Source of the DNA: Nitrospirales bacterium
GTDB lineage: Bacteria > Nitrospirota > Nitrospiria > Nitrospirales > UBA8639
DNA length: 64,000 bases
NCBI GenBank assembly: GCA_031315915.1
Contig: JALDRK010000014.1
Span: 35,092 to 99,091 of the forward strand
Direction of reading: 5' to 3'
Under the pieces are notes generated by a model, which worked only from the letters and a program-made list of their open reading frames with translations, had not been told where the DNA came from and made no database searches. Positions 55,503 to 63,970 of the stretch are shown here, piece by piece (position 1 is the first letter of the stretch; each line of letters begins with the position of its first letter). A program made the position numbers and the translations under genes.

Positions 55503-55548
55503 ATCCCTTGGGATGCAGGCGCATCAGGACACCCTAAGGAGGAACGAG

Positions 55549-56280
55549 ATGTCGTTACAGGGAAAAGTCGCTCTCGTCACGGGAGCCTCAAGTGGGATTG
55601 GGCGGGGGATCGCGGAACGTCTGGCACAGGAAGGGGCATCGGTCATCATCAACTATGGAAAAAGTGCCGACAAAGCTCAATCGGTCGTTCGCACCATAGA
55701 AAGCAGGGGCGGGAAAGCCCTGGCCGTTCAAGCCGACGTCAGCCGTGTGGAGGATATCCGTCGTTTGTTTCAAGACACCCTCAGGCATTTTGGCCGGATC
55801 GACATTGCCATCGCCAATTCAGGCATGTTCAATCAAAAAACGCTGATGGCAACCACCGAAGAAGACTATGATGCCATGTTTGCTCTGAATGCCAAAGGGG
55901 CTTTTTTCACGATGCAGGAGGCCGGCACTCATCTCCGAGATGGAGGGCGAATCATCTTTATTTCCACCGGGGCCACCGCCATGAGTTTTTCGGGGGCGGC
56001 CGTTTATAAAGGCAGTAAGGCAGCCGGTGAACAATTCGTGAAGACTCTGGCCAAAGAATTGGGTCCACGGCAGATCACGGTCAATACGGTATCTCCGGGT
56101 TTTACCGAAACCGACATGCTGCCGCCAGACCCGACTTTTCGGGAATCCGGGATCAAGATGTCTCCGTTGGGTCGATTAGGACAGCCACGGGACATTGCCG
56201 ATATCGTGCATTTTTTGGTGAGTGAGGAAGGAGGATGGATTACCGGCAATAATATCCAGGCCGGGGGTGGTATCATTTAA
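55549..56280 (+). CDS. Short-chain dehydrogenase/reductase between sdhA and sdhB
   Basis: A 243-residue classical SDR with the cofactor motif TGASSGIGRG, the NNAG-equivalent IANSGM, and the catalytic Tyr-Lys in YKGSK; the Ser is in FISTGATAM. It has the general shape of 3-oxoacyl-ACP reductase or glucose dehydrogenase-type enzymes and uses NAD(P)H; the substrate is not readable. A strong ribosome site (AAGGAGG) six bases before the ATG fixes the start. Its place inside an sdh operon is unusual, and its start lies 46 bp after sdhA. Confidence 0.9.
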   Translation: MSLQGKVALVTGASSGIGRGIAERLAQEGASVIINYGKSADKAQSVVRTIESRGGKALAVQADVSRVEDIRRLFQDTLRHFGRIDIAIANSGMFNQKTLMATTEEDYDAMFALNAKGAFFTMQEAGTHLRDGGRIIFISTGATAMSFSGAAVYKGSKAAGEQFVKTLAKELGPRQITVNTVSPGFTETDMLPPDPTFRESGIKMSPLGRLGQPRDIADIVHFLVSEEGGWITGNNIQAGGGII

Positions 56281-56306
56281 GTGAGAGACTGAGTGTACAT
56301 CCCATC

Positions 56307-57266
56307 ATGAAAACGACCCTACGCGTCAGACGATTCGATCCCGAGGCCGACCCGCCTATGGGTTATGTTCAAGAATACCGACTGGAAACGGAACCCTCCG
56401 AAACCGTTCTGGATGGACTGATCAAAGTCCGGGAAACCCTCGACGATTCTCTTGCCCTTCGATGTTCCTGTCGAGGAGCCATTTGCGGCTCCTGCGGTAT
56501 GCGTATCAATGGCCATGCCGCACTCGCCTGTAAAACGAAAGTCATCTCGGTCGCACCCGCAGACGGCACCATCGAAGTGGAGCCCATGCATAATATGCCT
56601 GTGATTAAAGATCTCGTCACGGACATGGCTCCCTTTTGGTCCAAGATCCGACAGATTCAACCCTGGCTTCAACCACCAGGTACTGCTCCCAAAGCCGAAT
56701 ACACCGCCTCACCCGAGGCCATGACCCATTTGTCCGGGGTCATGAGCTGTATCATGTGCGGAGTCTGCGTCTCGGATTGCACCGTCTTGGAGGTCGACAA
56801 AACCTTTGTGGGACCCGCCGCCCTGGCAAAAGCCTATCGGTTCGTCGCCGACCCACGGGATGCGGCCACTCTCCGGCGCCTGAACGCTCTCAATCAACCC
56901 GGCGGCATGTGGGATTGCACGCGATGCATGGAATGCATTCAGGTCTGCCCCAAAGGCGTGGCGCCTATGGACCGGATCATGGCTCTGCGCGCAAACGGCA
57001 TGGCGGCCAAAGTGCCCTCCACCTGCGGATCTCGTCATGCTGAAGTCTTTACCGACATTATTAAGCATAAGGGCATCCTTGACGAACCCATGTTGGCGGT
57101 CAGGACGTTCGGACTCAAACATGTGGGCCGATTGCTGGGCATGGTTCCCATGGTGCTTCAGTCCGTATTCAAAGGCAAAGTGCCCAAGTCTGGCCCCCTG
57201 CATCGCCCGATCCCCGGCATTCACCACATTCAACGGTTGTTTAAACGCATGAGAGTCAAATCATGA
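56307..57266 (+). CDS. sdhB: Succinate dehydrogenase / fumarate reductase iron-sulfur subunit, extended C-terminus
   Basis: Carries three Fe-S clusters between FAD and quinone or another acceptor. The 2Fe-2S site is CSCRGAICGSC, then LAC; the 4Fe-4S and 3Fe-4S ligands are CIMCGVCVSDC and CTRCMECIQVCPKG. At 319 residues it is some 80 longer than usual: a tail of about 85 residues after the last cluster (HAEVFTDIIKHKGILDEPML ... VGRLLGMVPMVLQSVF) may dock to the HdrB-like subunit or the membrane. The stop overlaps the next start (ATGA). Confidence 0.93.
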   Translation: MKTTLRVRRFDPEADPPMGYVQEYRLETEPSETVLDGLIKVRETLDDSLALRCSCRGAICGSCGMRINGHAALACKTKVISVAPADGTIEVEPMHNMPVIKDLVTDMAPFWSKIRQIQPWLQPPGTAPKAEYTASPEAMTHLSGVMSCIMCGVCVSDCTVLEVDKTFVGPAALAKAYRFVADPRDAATLRRLNALNQPGGMWDCTRCMECIQVCPKGVAPMDRIMALRANGMAAKVPSTCGSRHAEVFTDIIKHKGILDEPMLAVRTFGLKHVGRLLGMVPMVLQSVFKGKVPKSGPLHRPIPGIHHIQRLFKRMRVKS

Positions 57267-58147
57267 CCTACGCTTTTTTCCCAGGGTGCGTCTCCAAGGG
57301 AGCCTGTCCGGAACTCTATCAATCGGTCATGCAGGTATATCCCAAACTGGGCATTGATCTGAACGAAATGACCACTGCTTCCTGTACAGGAGCCGGAGTG
57401 CTTCAGGAAAAAGATCCGAAACTCGGAGATGTCTTGAATGCCCGAACTTTTGCCCTAGCCGAGCAACAGGGCCTGCCGATCATGACCATCTGCAGCACCT
57501 GCCAAGGAGTCATGAGTCAGGCGAATCATCGGCTTACCACGCAACCTCAGTATCTCCAGCAAGTGAACGGTTTCTTGAAAGACGAGGGATTGGCCTATCG
57601 CGGCACCACCACAATTAAACATTTTCTATGGATTTTATTGGAGGATGTCGGTGCAGACACCTTGCGGCAACACATCACACGGCCCTTAACAGGACTCCGT
57701 GCTGCCCCCTTTTACGGATGCTATATTCAACGCCCCACCGAAGCCCTGGGAATCGACGATCATCCCGACCGCGGAAAATCGCTGGAACGGATCATCGAAA
57801 TTTTGGGAGCGGAGGTCGTCGACTTTCCGGGAAAGACCCGCTGCTGCGGCTTTCCCATTCTCACCATCAATGAAAAAAATTCGCTGACCATGGTCGCCAC
57901 CCACACACGGGATGCCAAAACGCACGGGGCGGATATCATGGTCACCCCCTGCCCGCTCTGTCATCTTAACCTGGATGGAATGCAGTCCAAGGCGGCCAAC
58001 CAGGAAAAGACCGCGATTGATCTTCCCATTCTTCATCTTCCCCAATTGCTTGGCCTAGCCATGGGACTGGATGCCAAAAGCCTCGGATTAACACGTCACC
58101 TCATTTCGCCAGAGTCGGTACTTGCACAAGCAACTCTTGCACTGTAA
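57263..58147 (+). CDS. HdrB/SdhE-type CCG-domain subunit of succinate:quinone oxidoreductase
   Basis: A 294-residue protein with two cysteine-rich CCG domains like heterodisulfide reductase HdrB. The first has GCVSKGACPELYQS and ICSTCQG with TASCTGAGVLQE; the second has GCYIQRP, TRCCGFPIL and TPCPLCHLNLD. In type E complexes this subunit takes the place of cytochrome b anchors and binds a noncubane Fe-S centre; membrane attachment is by amphipathic helices. No separate transmembrane sdhC/sdhD gene is present here, which supports that reading. It overlaps sdhB by 4 bp. Confidence 0.9.
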   Translation: MTYAFFPGCVSKGACPELYQSVMQVYPKLGIDLNEMTTASCTGAGVLQEKDPKLGDVLNARTFALAEQQGLPIMTICSTCQGVMSQANHRLTTQPQYLQQVNGFLKDEGLAYRGTTTIKHFLWILLEDVGADTLRQHITRPLTGLRAAPFYGCYIQRPTEALGIDDHPDRGKSLERIIEILGAEVVDFPGKTRCCGFPILTINEKNSLTMVATHTRDAKTHGADIMVTPCPLCHLNLDGMQSKAANQEKTAIDLPILHLPQLLGLAMGLDAKSLGLTRHLISPESVLAQATLAL

Positions 58148-58178
58148 CACTTCATCCACAAAAATCCTAAGAAATTCC

Positions 58179-59150
58179 CTAAATCGAATCCGCTTCCATA
58201 CTTAACGCAATCGCGTAGACACCGAACTGCGGCACCCAATGTCCGTGCTTTCGATAGTCATCACGCCAATATTGGGGCATTTTCATGTGCGTCACAATAT
58301 GCATGACGTACAGATCACGAAATGCCGGATCCTGGGTGGCTTGAAATAGGGTCCACAGCCCCCAACTGCGGCTGAAATTCAGTCCCGCGGCATGCGGAGT
58401 GGACGGCATCCTCACCGGAAGGAAGGCCCAATTGTTCCGGCCAACCGACTTCAGCCAACTCTGCGATTCTTCCTGTGGCAGAATGGTAAGTAAAGCGTGA
58501 TAACGCTGCAGGGCTGGGTCAAAAAATTCATCGTCCGCTTGGTCCGGAGAAAACGGGCCGATCCGATCAAGCGGCAACAGGCGGGAACGGGTAAATGCGG
58601 AGAGCTTTTCGGCAAGCTCTCCATCCCTCTTCCAGGTTCCCCAATTCCATAGGTTCAACAGAGGCCATGAGAGATTGCCGTATTCCCGACGTCGGGCATG
58701 ATGATGCACCTCTTCATCCGATAAAGAAAACATCCAGCGACTCAATTGCCGCACAATTTCTGTAGCCAGGGGCTGGAGATCCTCTTTACCCCAGCCTTCT
58801 TCACGTTCCTGAGCCAGCTTCAAAAACCAGGCATAGCCATAGGGTAATTCCTGATTCAACTCCCCTCGCCTGAGAGAGGCCAACTCCCCCTCCAAACAGT
58901 CCGTCTTGAACGCCGCATCAACCACGTCAACCCATTGGCGCTGTTTCAAGAGTCGAGCCACCGTTAACAGTGCATAGGCCCCATGTACGCTGGAATGCCA
59001 GTCGATACATCCGCAAAATGTTGGATGGGTCGTATCGCGTCGAAGAACACTCTCTTCTACCGTCTGGGCAAGAATCTTCAAATATTCTGGACGTGCCGAA
59101 CAAAAACTTTCCCAGTCCTTGTGGTCCTGATTAAACGATCGGGTAACCAT
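58179..59150 (-). CDS. DUF2891 family protein
   Basis: A 323-residue cytoplasmic protein matching DUF2891, with the early HPTFCGCIDWHSSVHGAYAL (family: HPxFxGxxDWHSxVHGH), LPYGYAWFLKLAQE, and the C-terminal GHWVPQFGVYAIALS. The alpha/alpha-barrel-like pattern of conserved Trp/His suggests a carbohydrate-type enzyme, but no activity is established. It converges with the sdh cluster, with its stop 32 bp past that of the HdrB-like gene. Confidence 0.86.
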   Translation of the reverse strand: MVTRSFNQDHKDWESFCSARPEYLKILAQTVEESVLRRDTTHPTFCGCIDWHSSVHGAYALLTVARLLKQRQWVDVVDAAFKTDCLEGELASLRRGELNQELPYGYAWFLKLAQEREEGWGKEDLQPLATEIVRQLSRWMFSLSDEEVHHHARRREYGNLSWPLLNLWNWGTWKRDGELAEKLSAFTRSRLLPLDRIGPFSPDQADDEFFDPALQRYHALLTILPQEESQSWLKSVGRNNWAFLPVRMPSTPHAAGLNFSRSWGLWTLFQATQDPAFRDLYVMHIVTHMKMPQYWRDDYRKHGHWVPQFGVYAIALSMEADSI

Positions 59151-59347
59151 TCCCCGAACCCTTTCAATCTAGAATTGGATGTATGCCGCAAAGAAAGTCA
59201 GAGTTTGGGATAGATCATGTGAAAAATTGACACCCATACTTCACCGAATTAAGGTGACAATATGAGGGGTTCCCGGCCACGGATCGCCACTGTACCAAAA
59301 CGACAGGGCAGACCCAAAAGTTCTCTTGTGCCATAAGGTTCATAGAC

Positions 59348-60214
59348 ATGCCACCACAGACAGAACGCTTCAATCTTTCGGTCACCACCACCTCGGGTGA
59401 CCTCCATGCACAAGTGGAAGTTCCCACAGGCTTCATTGCCATTACCGACATTGTGCCGGTAGTCCGCTCTCTGGGCGAACAAGCCCAAGACTTGGAAGTG
59501 GCCCGGACCATACAAGCCGGCAAATCGATCTCGTGTCAAAAAGGATGTGCCGCCTGTTGCCGAATCATGATCCCTGTCTCTCCCCCCGAAGCTTTTGCTT
59601 TGGTTGACGTGGTCAAGAGCCTCCCGGAGGTCCACCAAGCACGAATTCAACGGAAGCTAACGGACACACGGACACAGTTGCACAATGCCGGGCTTCTCCC
59701 GACACTCCAGGGGTTAGCCGAATCCACACAACCACAATCCGACGAAGACCTGGAGCCGGTCAATCAAGCCTATTATGCACTACGCCTCCCCTGTATTTTT
59801 TTGGAAGAAGAAACATGCTCCATTTACGAACACCGGCCTGCAGCATGCCGAGGGCATCTGGTATCTTCCCCTCCTGAAATGTGTCAAGATATGGAAACCA
59901 ATCCCGTGGAGGGATTGCATGTCCCTGTCCGGGCGGGTACTGTTCTGAGCATCCTATGGGCTGAGTTGACCGGTGAACCTCTTCGACTTCTGCCGCTACC
60001 GATGGCACTCGAATGGGCGGAAAAACACCAGGACCTCAAACAGAAAGCCTGGAAAGGGATGGATCTTCTAAGTCGAACATTGGATGGATTGCAGAAATTT
60101 CTACAGCAAACCTTTACATCCTTTTCCAAGAAACCACCAATACCGGACCATGGCCCTTCTCTCACAGAAAAATTCGAGGCATGGCCCAAACGACCCACGG
60201 AAAAGCACTCATGA
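59348..60214 (+). CDS. YkgJ-family cysteine-cluster protein
   Basis: A 288-residue protein with the YkgJ/CxxCxxCC zinc- or iron-binding layout: SCQKGCAACCRIMIPVSPPE (about 70-88), then CIFLEEETCSIYEHRPAACR (about 150-170). The N-terminal ~60 residues and the C-terminal 90 residues are additional. The family may bind an Fe-S or zinc centre; function unsettled. Its stop overlaps the next start as ATGA, so it is coupled to the small protein at 60211. Confidence 0.87.
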   Translation: MPPQTERFNLSVTTTSGDLHAQVEVPTGFIAITDIVPVVRSLGEQAQDLEVARTIQAGKSISCQKGCAACCRIMIPVSPPEAFALVDVVKSLPEVHQARIQRKLTDTRTQLHNAGLLPTLQGLAESTQPQSDEDLEPVNQAYYALRLPCIFLEEETCSIYEHRPAACRGHLVSSPPEMCQDMETNPVEGLHVPVRAGTVLSILWAELTGEPLRLLPLPMALEWAEKHQDLKQKAWKGMDLLSRTLDGLQKFLQQTFTSFSKKPPIPDHGPSLTEKFEAWPKRPTEKHS

Positions 60215-60642
60215 ATTTTGATCCAGCCATTGCCGCCCAACAAGCCTTACGACAAGCGGAAGCACACGGTGAGTTGGGAACACTTGCCACAGACATACTC
60301 AAGGCCGAAGAAGTTTTCTCCACGGATCAAGGACAGGAATCCAAGCAGGCCTATGAACAATTGCAAACCTATGGCCAACAATTATCCAACGCCAGATGGT
60401 TTCAGGAGTTTCTGATCTTTATCACCTGGCAACGAGTAACGGAAGGTCCCCTCGCCCGTCATTTTCAGCATGGCCTGGATGCCTGCAACCGATTTCTCGA
60501 ACAATTCAAGGATGAAATTGAAGGCACCCCTTCACATCAACACGTCCTCGACATTCGAGAATCGTTTCAGGGCGGATTAGGCCTTGAAGAAGATGATCTC
60601 ATGCCGGAACTCGATGAAGATGCCTTCAAAGGTGGAGACTAA
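60211..60642 (+). CDS. Hypothetical acidic helical protein
   Basis: A 143-residue, largely helical and acidic cytoplasmic protein starting at an ATG that overlaps the YkgJ-type gene's stop. It begins MNFDPAIAAQQALRQAEAHG and ends LMPELDEDAFKGGD. No motif or family recognised. The frame is open further upstream (to 60013) but only by overlapping the previous gene. It is likely a partner of its coupled neighbour. Confidence 0.7.
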   Translation: MNFDPAIAAQQALRQAEAHGELGTLATDILKAEEVFSTDQGQESKQAYEQLQTYGQQLSNARWFQEFLIFITWQRVTEGPLARHFQHGLDACNRFLEQFKDEIEGTPSHQHVLDIRESFQGGLGLEEDDLMPELDEDAFKGGD

Positions 60643-60689
60643 GACTTTCAATCGAAATTCGGCATTTGCCAATCAACAGATCTTCATCT

Positions 60690-61139
60690 ATGCCTATGAT
60701 CCATCGCGGGAATAAACGAAAAAGCCCACAGATACCTCCTTGGCCCACTCCCATGGAGGTGAAACCCAGCAGAATCGAAGGGCTGGGGCTCTTCACCAAA
60801 GTCAGCTTGCGTCGCCGTCAGAAAATCGGCGAGTACGAAGGCGAGCGCATCACCCGACGGGAGGGGCGAAAGCGGGCGAGAGCTCAAAAATGGATTGCCA
60901 TCGTGGAAGTGAATAACGGAATATCTATCGATGCCGCCAAGGAAACCACAGGATTCCGGTTTATTAACCACTCCTGCACGCCCAACACCTTCATGCGAAT
61001 TATTGGGGAGCGAGCAGAATTTTACGCCCTTCATCCTATCAAAGCCGGAAGTGAGCTCACCCTTGATTACGGTGACTCTCATCACAACGGGAAACTGGCC
61101 TGTACCTGCGAAAGCGCAATCTGTCGCCGTTTTCTTTAG
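60690..61139 (+). CDS. SET-domain protein lysine methyltransferase
   Basis: A compact 149-residue SET protein that would transfer methyl groups from SAM to protein lysines. It shows SRIEGLGLFTKVSLRRRQKI at the start of the domain, the catalytic FRFINHSCTPNTFM, and GSELTLDYG, and ends with a post-SET zinc-like CTCESAICRRFL. SET proteins are best known from eukaryotes but occur in scattered bacteria; the target is unknown. ATG 60690 is preferred over 60666. It follows the YkgJ-type gene and its partner by 47 bp in the same direction. Confidence 0.88.
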   Translation: MPMIHRGNKRKSPQIPPWPTPMEVKPSRIEGLGLFTKVSLRRRQKIGEYEGERITRREGRKRARAQKWIAIVEVNNGISIDAAKETTGFRFINHSCTPNTFMRIIGERAEFYALHPIKAGSELTLDYGDSHHNGKLACTCESAICRRFL

Positions 61140-61452
61140 TCAAACCGCGGCGTATTCTTGCTAAATACACTTTTACCCGCTAGCCTTGATCAGGCAGGTT
61201 CAGGACACGTTACTTCGTTCTTCATCTTGTCCACCTCCAAAACCCCAGCCCCGGTTTTCTCTCCCTCCTACCGATAAGGCATCAAGATGAATTCAGGCGA
61301 TTCTGCGGGTAGTCACATGCCTCAATTCATTCCCGCAACAACCATCACTTTCCAATTCTGACAAAATTGTCATTTTCTTGTCATGCTGCTGTTGGGGATG
61401 GATTGTTATCATTCCTAACATACATTCGTAGCTCGATCCATTCTTTCTCATA
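61140..61452. promoter_or_regulatory. Promoter region of the RND efflux operon with an operator-like repeat
   Basis: No gene. TGACAA-AA-TTGTCA (61359-61372) is a perfect dyad, and a third TTGTCA half-site follows at 61378-61383, one helical turn (11 bp) after the second. The cluster lies 70-95 bp before the CzcC-like start and fits a regulator that binds cooperatively, for instance in metal-responsive control. Inference from position and spacing. Confidence 0.45.
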
Positions 61453-62835
61453 ATGAAGTCCAAGTCGGTCAGTCTGTTTATTATGTTGTTCATGGGAGTG
61501 GTTCTGCTCATCCCTGGATGTGCGACTGCTCCCACGGATTATTCACACGTGATCGACCGCATCGAAGATCGAACCGGTTTTCGATCCGGGCTGAAAGATG
61601 AACCTGAGAAGACCGTGATTCCTCCGAACGTCTCTCTGCAGGATGGTGTCACGCTGGAAGAAGCCATTACGGTCGCCTTGTGGAACAACGCAGCCTTTCA
61701 GGAAGCCTTTTCGGGATTAGATGTATCGGAAGCTGAACTCATTCAAGCCAATATGTTGCAAAACCCGCAGTTCTGGGGACTATTTCCAACAGGTCCAAGT
61801 CCACCAGGGGGCCCTTTGGAATTTGCTATACGTTTTCCATTGGAAGCACTCTGGCTTCGGCCCCAAAAAGTGGCAGCCGCACAACGTAAATTGGAGCAGA
61901 CCGTCGAAGGGCTGATTCAAAATGGATTAACCCTCGTGCGCGATGTCAAAGTCGCATTTGCCAATTCACTGCTTACCGAACAGCGCTTGGTCTTGACCCT
62001 AAAACATGCCGAAATCCTTCGACACATCGCACAAATAAACGATTCTAGGTGGCAAGCCGGTGAAATCAGCGAACTTGATGCCGGAACATCCAGGATCAAT
62101 GTTTTACAGGCCGAGGAGCAGATCCATCAATTAACGCATGAGGTGACTCTGGTTCAAGAACAATTCCGTGCTCTGATCGGGTTAGGTTTTGAAGATGCCT
62201 CCATCGTCTTGCAACACTCCACAACCTTACCCACAACACAACGGAGTGCCGAGGAATTGTTGGCCGATGCCCTCGCCACCCGTCCCGATCTGCGCGCGAC
62301 GGAATTGGAGTTGGAAGCGGCCGGTCAACGGGTCGGTTTGGCACGCAAAGAAATTTTTGTGCTGACCGGAATTTATCGAGCCCAACAAACCACGGTCGAT
62401 CCGTTTAATTCCCGTCCAGGGATTCAATTTACCATTCCAATTTTTAACCAAAACCAAGGTGGAATTGCCATGGCCGAAGCCGGAGTGGAGATGGCCGCCC
62501 GCCGGTATGTGACCGTGCGCGATCAAATCGCCCTCGAAGTTCGACAGGCACACACCCGATGGCTTCAGACCGTATCCAGTGTCCGCAACTGGCGACAACA
62601 AATGCTGCCGGCCCACCGGACGGCAACCCTTCAGGCACAAAAGGCCTTTGAGGCCGGAGATACTACGCCCCTATTACCGTTGACTGCCCAGCAAAGCTGG
62701 ATTCAGGCGCAGATCCGCGAAATTGAACTCATCGCGGCCCAACGCCAGGCTACTGCTGAGCTGGAGCGCGCCATTGGTCATTCGCTTCTTTCCCAACCTC
62801 ATCGTTCTCGTGACATTCGACTGGACCCATCATGA
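61453..62835 (+). CDS. CzcC/CusC-type outer-membrane efflux lipoprotein
   Basis: A 460-residue TolC-family channel with a lipobox (LLIPGC) at about residue 23, so it is anchored in the outer membrane by lipid. Helical-hairpin halves are seen as VTLEEAITVALWNNAAFQEA and LADALATRPDLRATELELEA. PFNSRPGIQFTIPIFNQNQG is characteristic of the heavy-metal CzcC/CusC branch. The stop overlaps the adaptor start as ATGA, and an RND pump gene begins after that: a CzcCBA-type tripartite exporter, probably for divalent or monovalent metal ions. Confidence 0.9.
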   Translation: MKSKSVSLFIMLFMGVVLLIPGCATAPTDYSHVIDRIEDRTGFRSGLKDEPEKTVIPPNVSLQDGVTLEEAITVALWNNAAFQEAFSGLDVSEAELIQANMLQNPQFWGLFPTGPSPPGGPLEFAIRFPLEALWLRPQKVAAAQRKLEQTVEGLIQNGLTLVRDVKVAFANSLLTEQRLVLTLKHAEILRHIAQINDSRWQAGEISELDAGTSRINVLQAEEQIHQLTHEVTLVQEQFRALIGLGFEDASIVLQHSTTLPTTQRSAEELLADALATRPDLRATELELEAAGQRVGLARKEIFVLTGIYRAQQTTVDPFNSRPGIQFTIPIFNQNQGGIAMAEAGVEMAARRYVTVRDQIALEVRQAHTRWLQTVSSVRNWRQQMLPAHRTATLQAQKAFEAGDTTPLLPLTAQQSWIQAQIREIELIAAQRQATAELERAIGHSLLSQPHRSRDIRLDPS

Positions 62836-63959
62836 ACTACAAGGCATCGACAGTGAGCAGCTCACCGGGCCAATCCGGCAAGCCTTTTGGAATATTCGGT
62901 AACCATCAACTATCCCGGTCCAAACTTGCCTCAATCGTAATCATAGGCGTGATGGTGAGTATGACGATCCCGAGAGCCGTGGAATCCGTCGAACAATCCA
63001 ATCCCGCTCAAGTGGAACATATCGCCCAGGAAATGGCTTTCAATACGGTTCGATTGACTCAGAAGGCAGAAGAGCGACTCGGGATCAAGACCGTGGCCAT
63101 TGAACGTCGTGCAGTCAACCAAACCCGCCTATATGGAGGCGAACTCATTTTGCCCCTGAATCAGTTACCCGCCAGTGCAGAACGGTCCTCATCCAAAGAC
63201 AACCAGTCGGTCTTCACCATCTTGCCGTTGATGACTCCTGCGGATCAAATTCGAGTGGCGGAAGCCCAAGTGAATGCCGACGGGCAGGTTCAAGCGGCCA
63301 AGGTTCAGGTTCAAGCCGCTCAAGTCCTCTTGGCCCGCGCACAACGTCTCCTTCGTGACCATGCGGGGAGTCAACGTGCTGTCGATGAGGCCAAAGTCCA
63401 ATTTCGATTAGCGCAGGGGACTCTGGCGGAAGCGCATGCTCGACGTCAGTTGCTGGGACCCCCACTTCTCGCAATTGCGGTTCCTGATCGATTCTGGATA
63501 CGTGTCCCAGTGTATGTCGGTGCTCTCAACGAGATAAACCGCCAACAATCTGCTCGAATGGAACTTCTTGGCAATCTCAATGGGCAGATGGGGTTTGTGG
63601 CCAACCCTGTCTCGGCCCCTCCCTCCTCCAATCCGATCGCGGCGACCGTCGATCTCTTCTACGAAGTCGCCAATTCAAATAAGGAGTGGCAACTTGGTCA
63701 AAAGGTTCAAGTCCTGGTGCCATTACAGCAAACCGGAGAAAGCCTGGTCGTCCCATGGTCAGCGGTCATCATGGATATTTATGGCGGTACGTGGGTGTAC
63801 AACCGGCGTGCTCCACACACGTTCGTTCGTGAGCGTGTGCAGGTCAGTTTTATTCATGGATCAGAAGCCGTGTTAGCGTCCGGCCCAACACCTGGTTCGG
63901 AAATCGTTATCCAGGGGGCGGCAGAGCTTTTTGGGACAGAAGTCGGATTCAGTAAATAA
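62832..63959 (+). CDS. CzcB/CusB-type periplasmic adaptor
   Basis: A 375-residue membrane-fusion protein. An N-terminal hydrophobic segment (LASIVIIGVMVSMTIPRAVE) acts as signal or anchor, followed by RLTQKAEERLGIKTVAIERR, a helical hairpin rich in Ala/Gln (EAQVNADGQVQAAKVQVQAA, LLARAQRLLRDHAG) and beta-barrel parts (LVVPWSAVIMDIYGGTWVYN). It bridges the CzcC-like channel and the RND pump. The lipoyl-type half-motifs are weak. Coupled by ATGA to the gene before; 11 bp separate it from the pump. Confidence 0.9.
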   Translation: MNYKASTVSSSPGQSGKPFGIFGNHQLSRSKLASIVIIGVMVSMTIPRAVESVEQSNPAQVEHIAQEMAFNTVRLTQKAEERLGIKTVAIERRAVNQTRLYGGELILPLNQLPASAERSSSKDNQSVFTILPLMTPADQIRVAEAQVNADGQVQAAKVQVQAAQVLLARAQRLLRDHAGSQRAVDEAKVQFRLAQGTLAEAHARRQLLGPPLLAIAVPDRFWIRVPVYVGALNEINRQQSARMELLGNLNGQMGFVANPVSAPPSSNPIAATVDLFYEVANSNKEWQLGQKVQVLVPLQQTGESLVVPWSAVIMDIYGGTWVYNRRAPHTFVRERVQVSFIHGSEAVLASGPTPGSEIVIQGAAELFGTEVGFSK

Positions 63960-63970
63960 CGCCCGTCACC

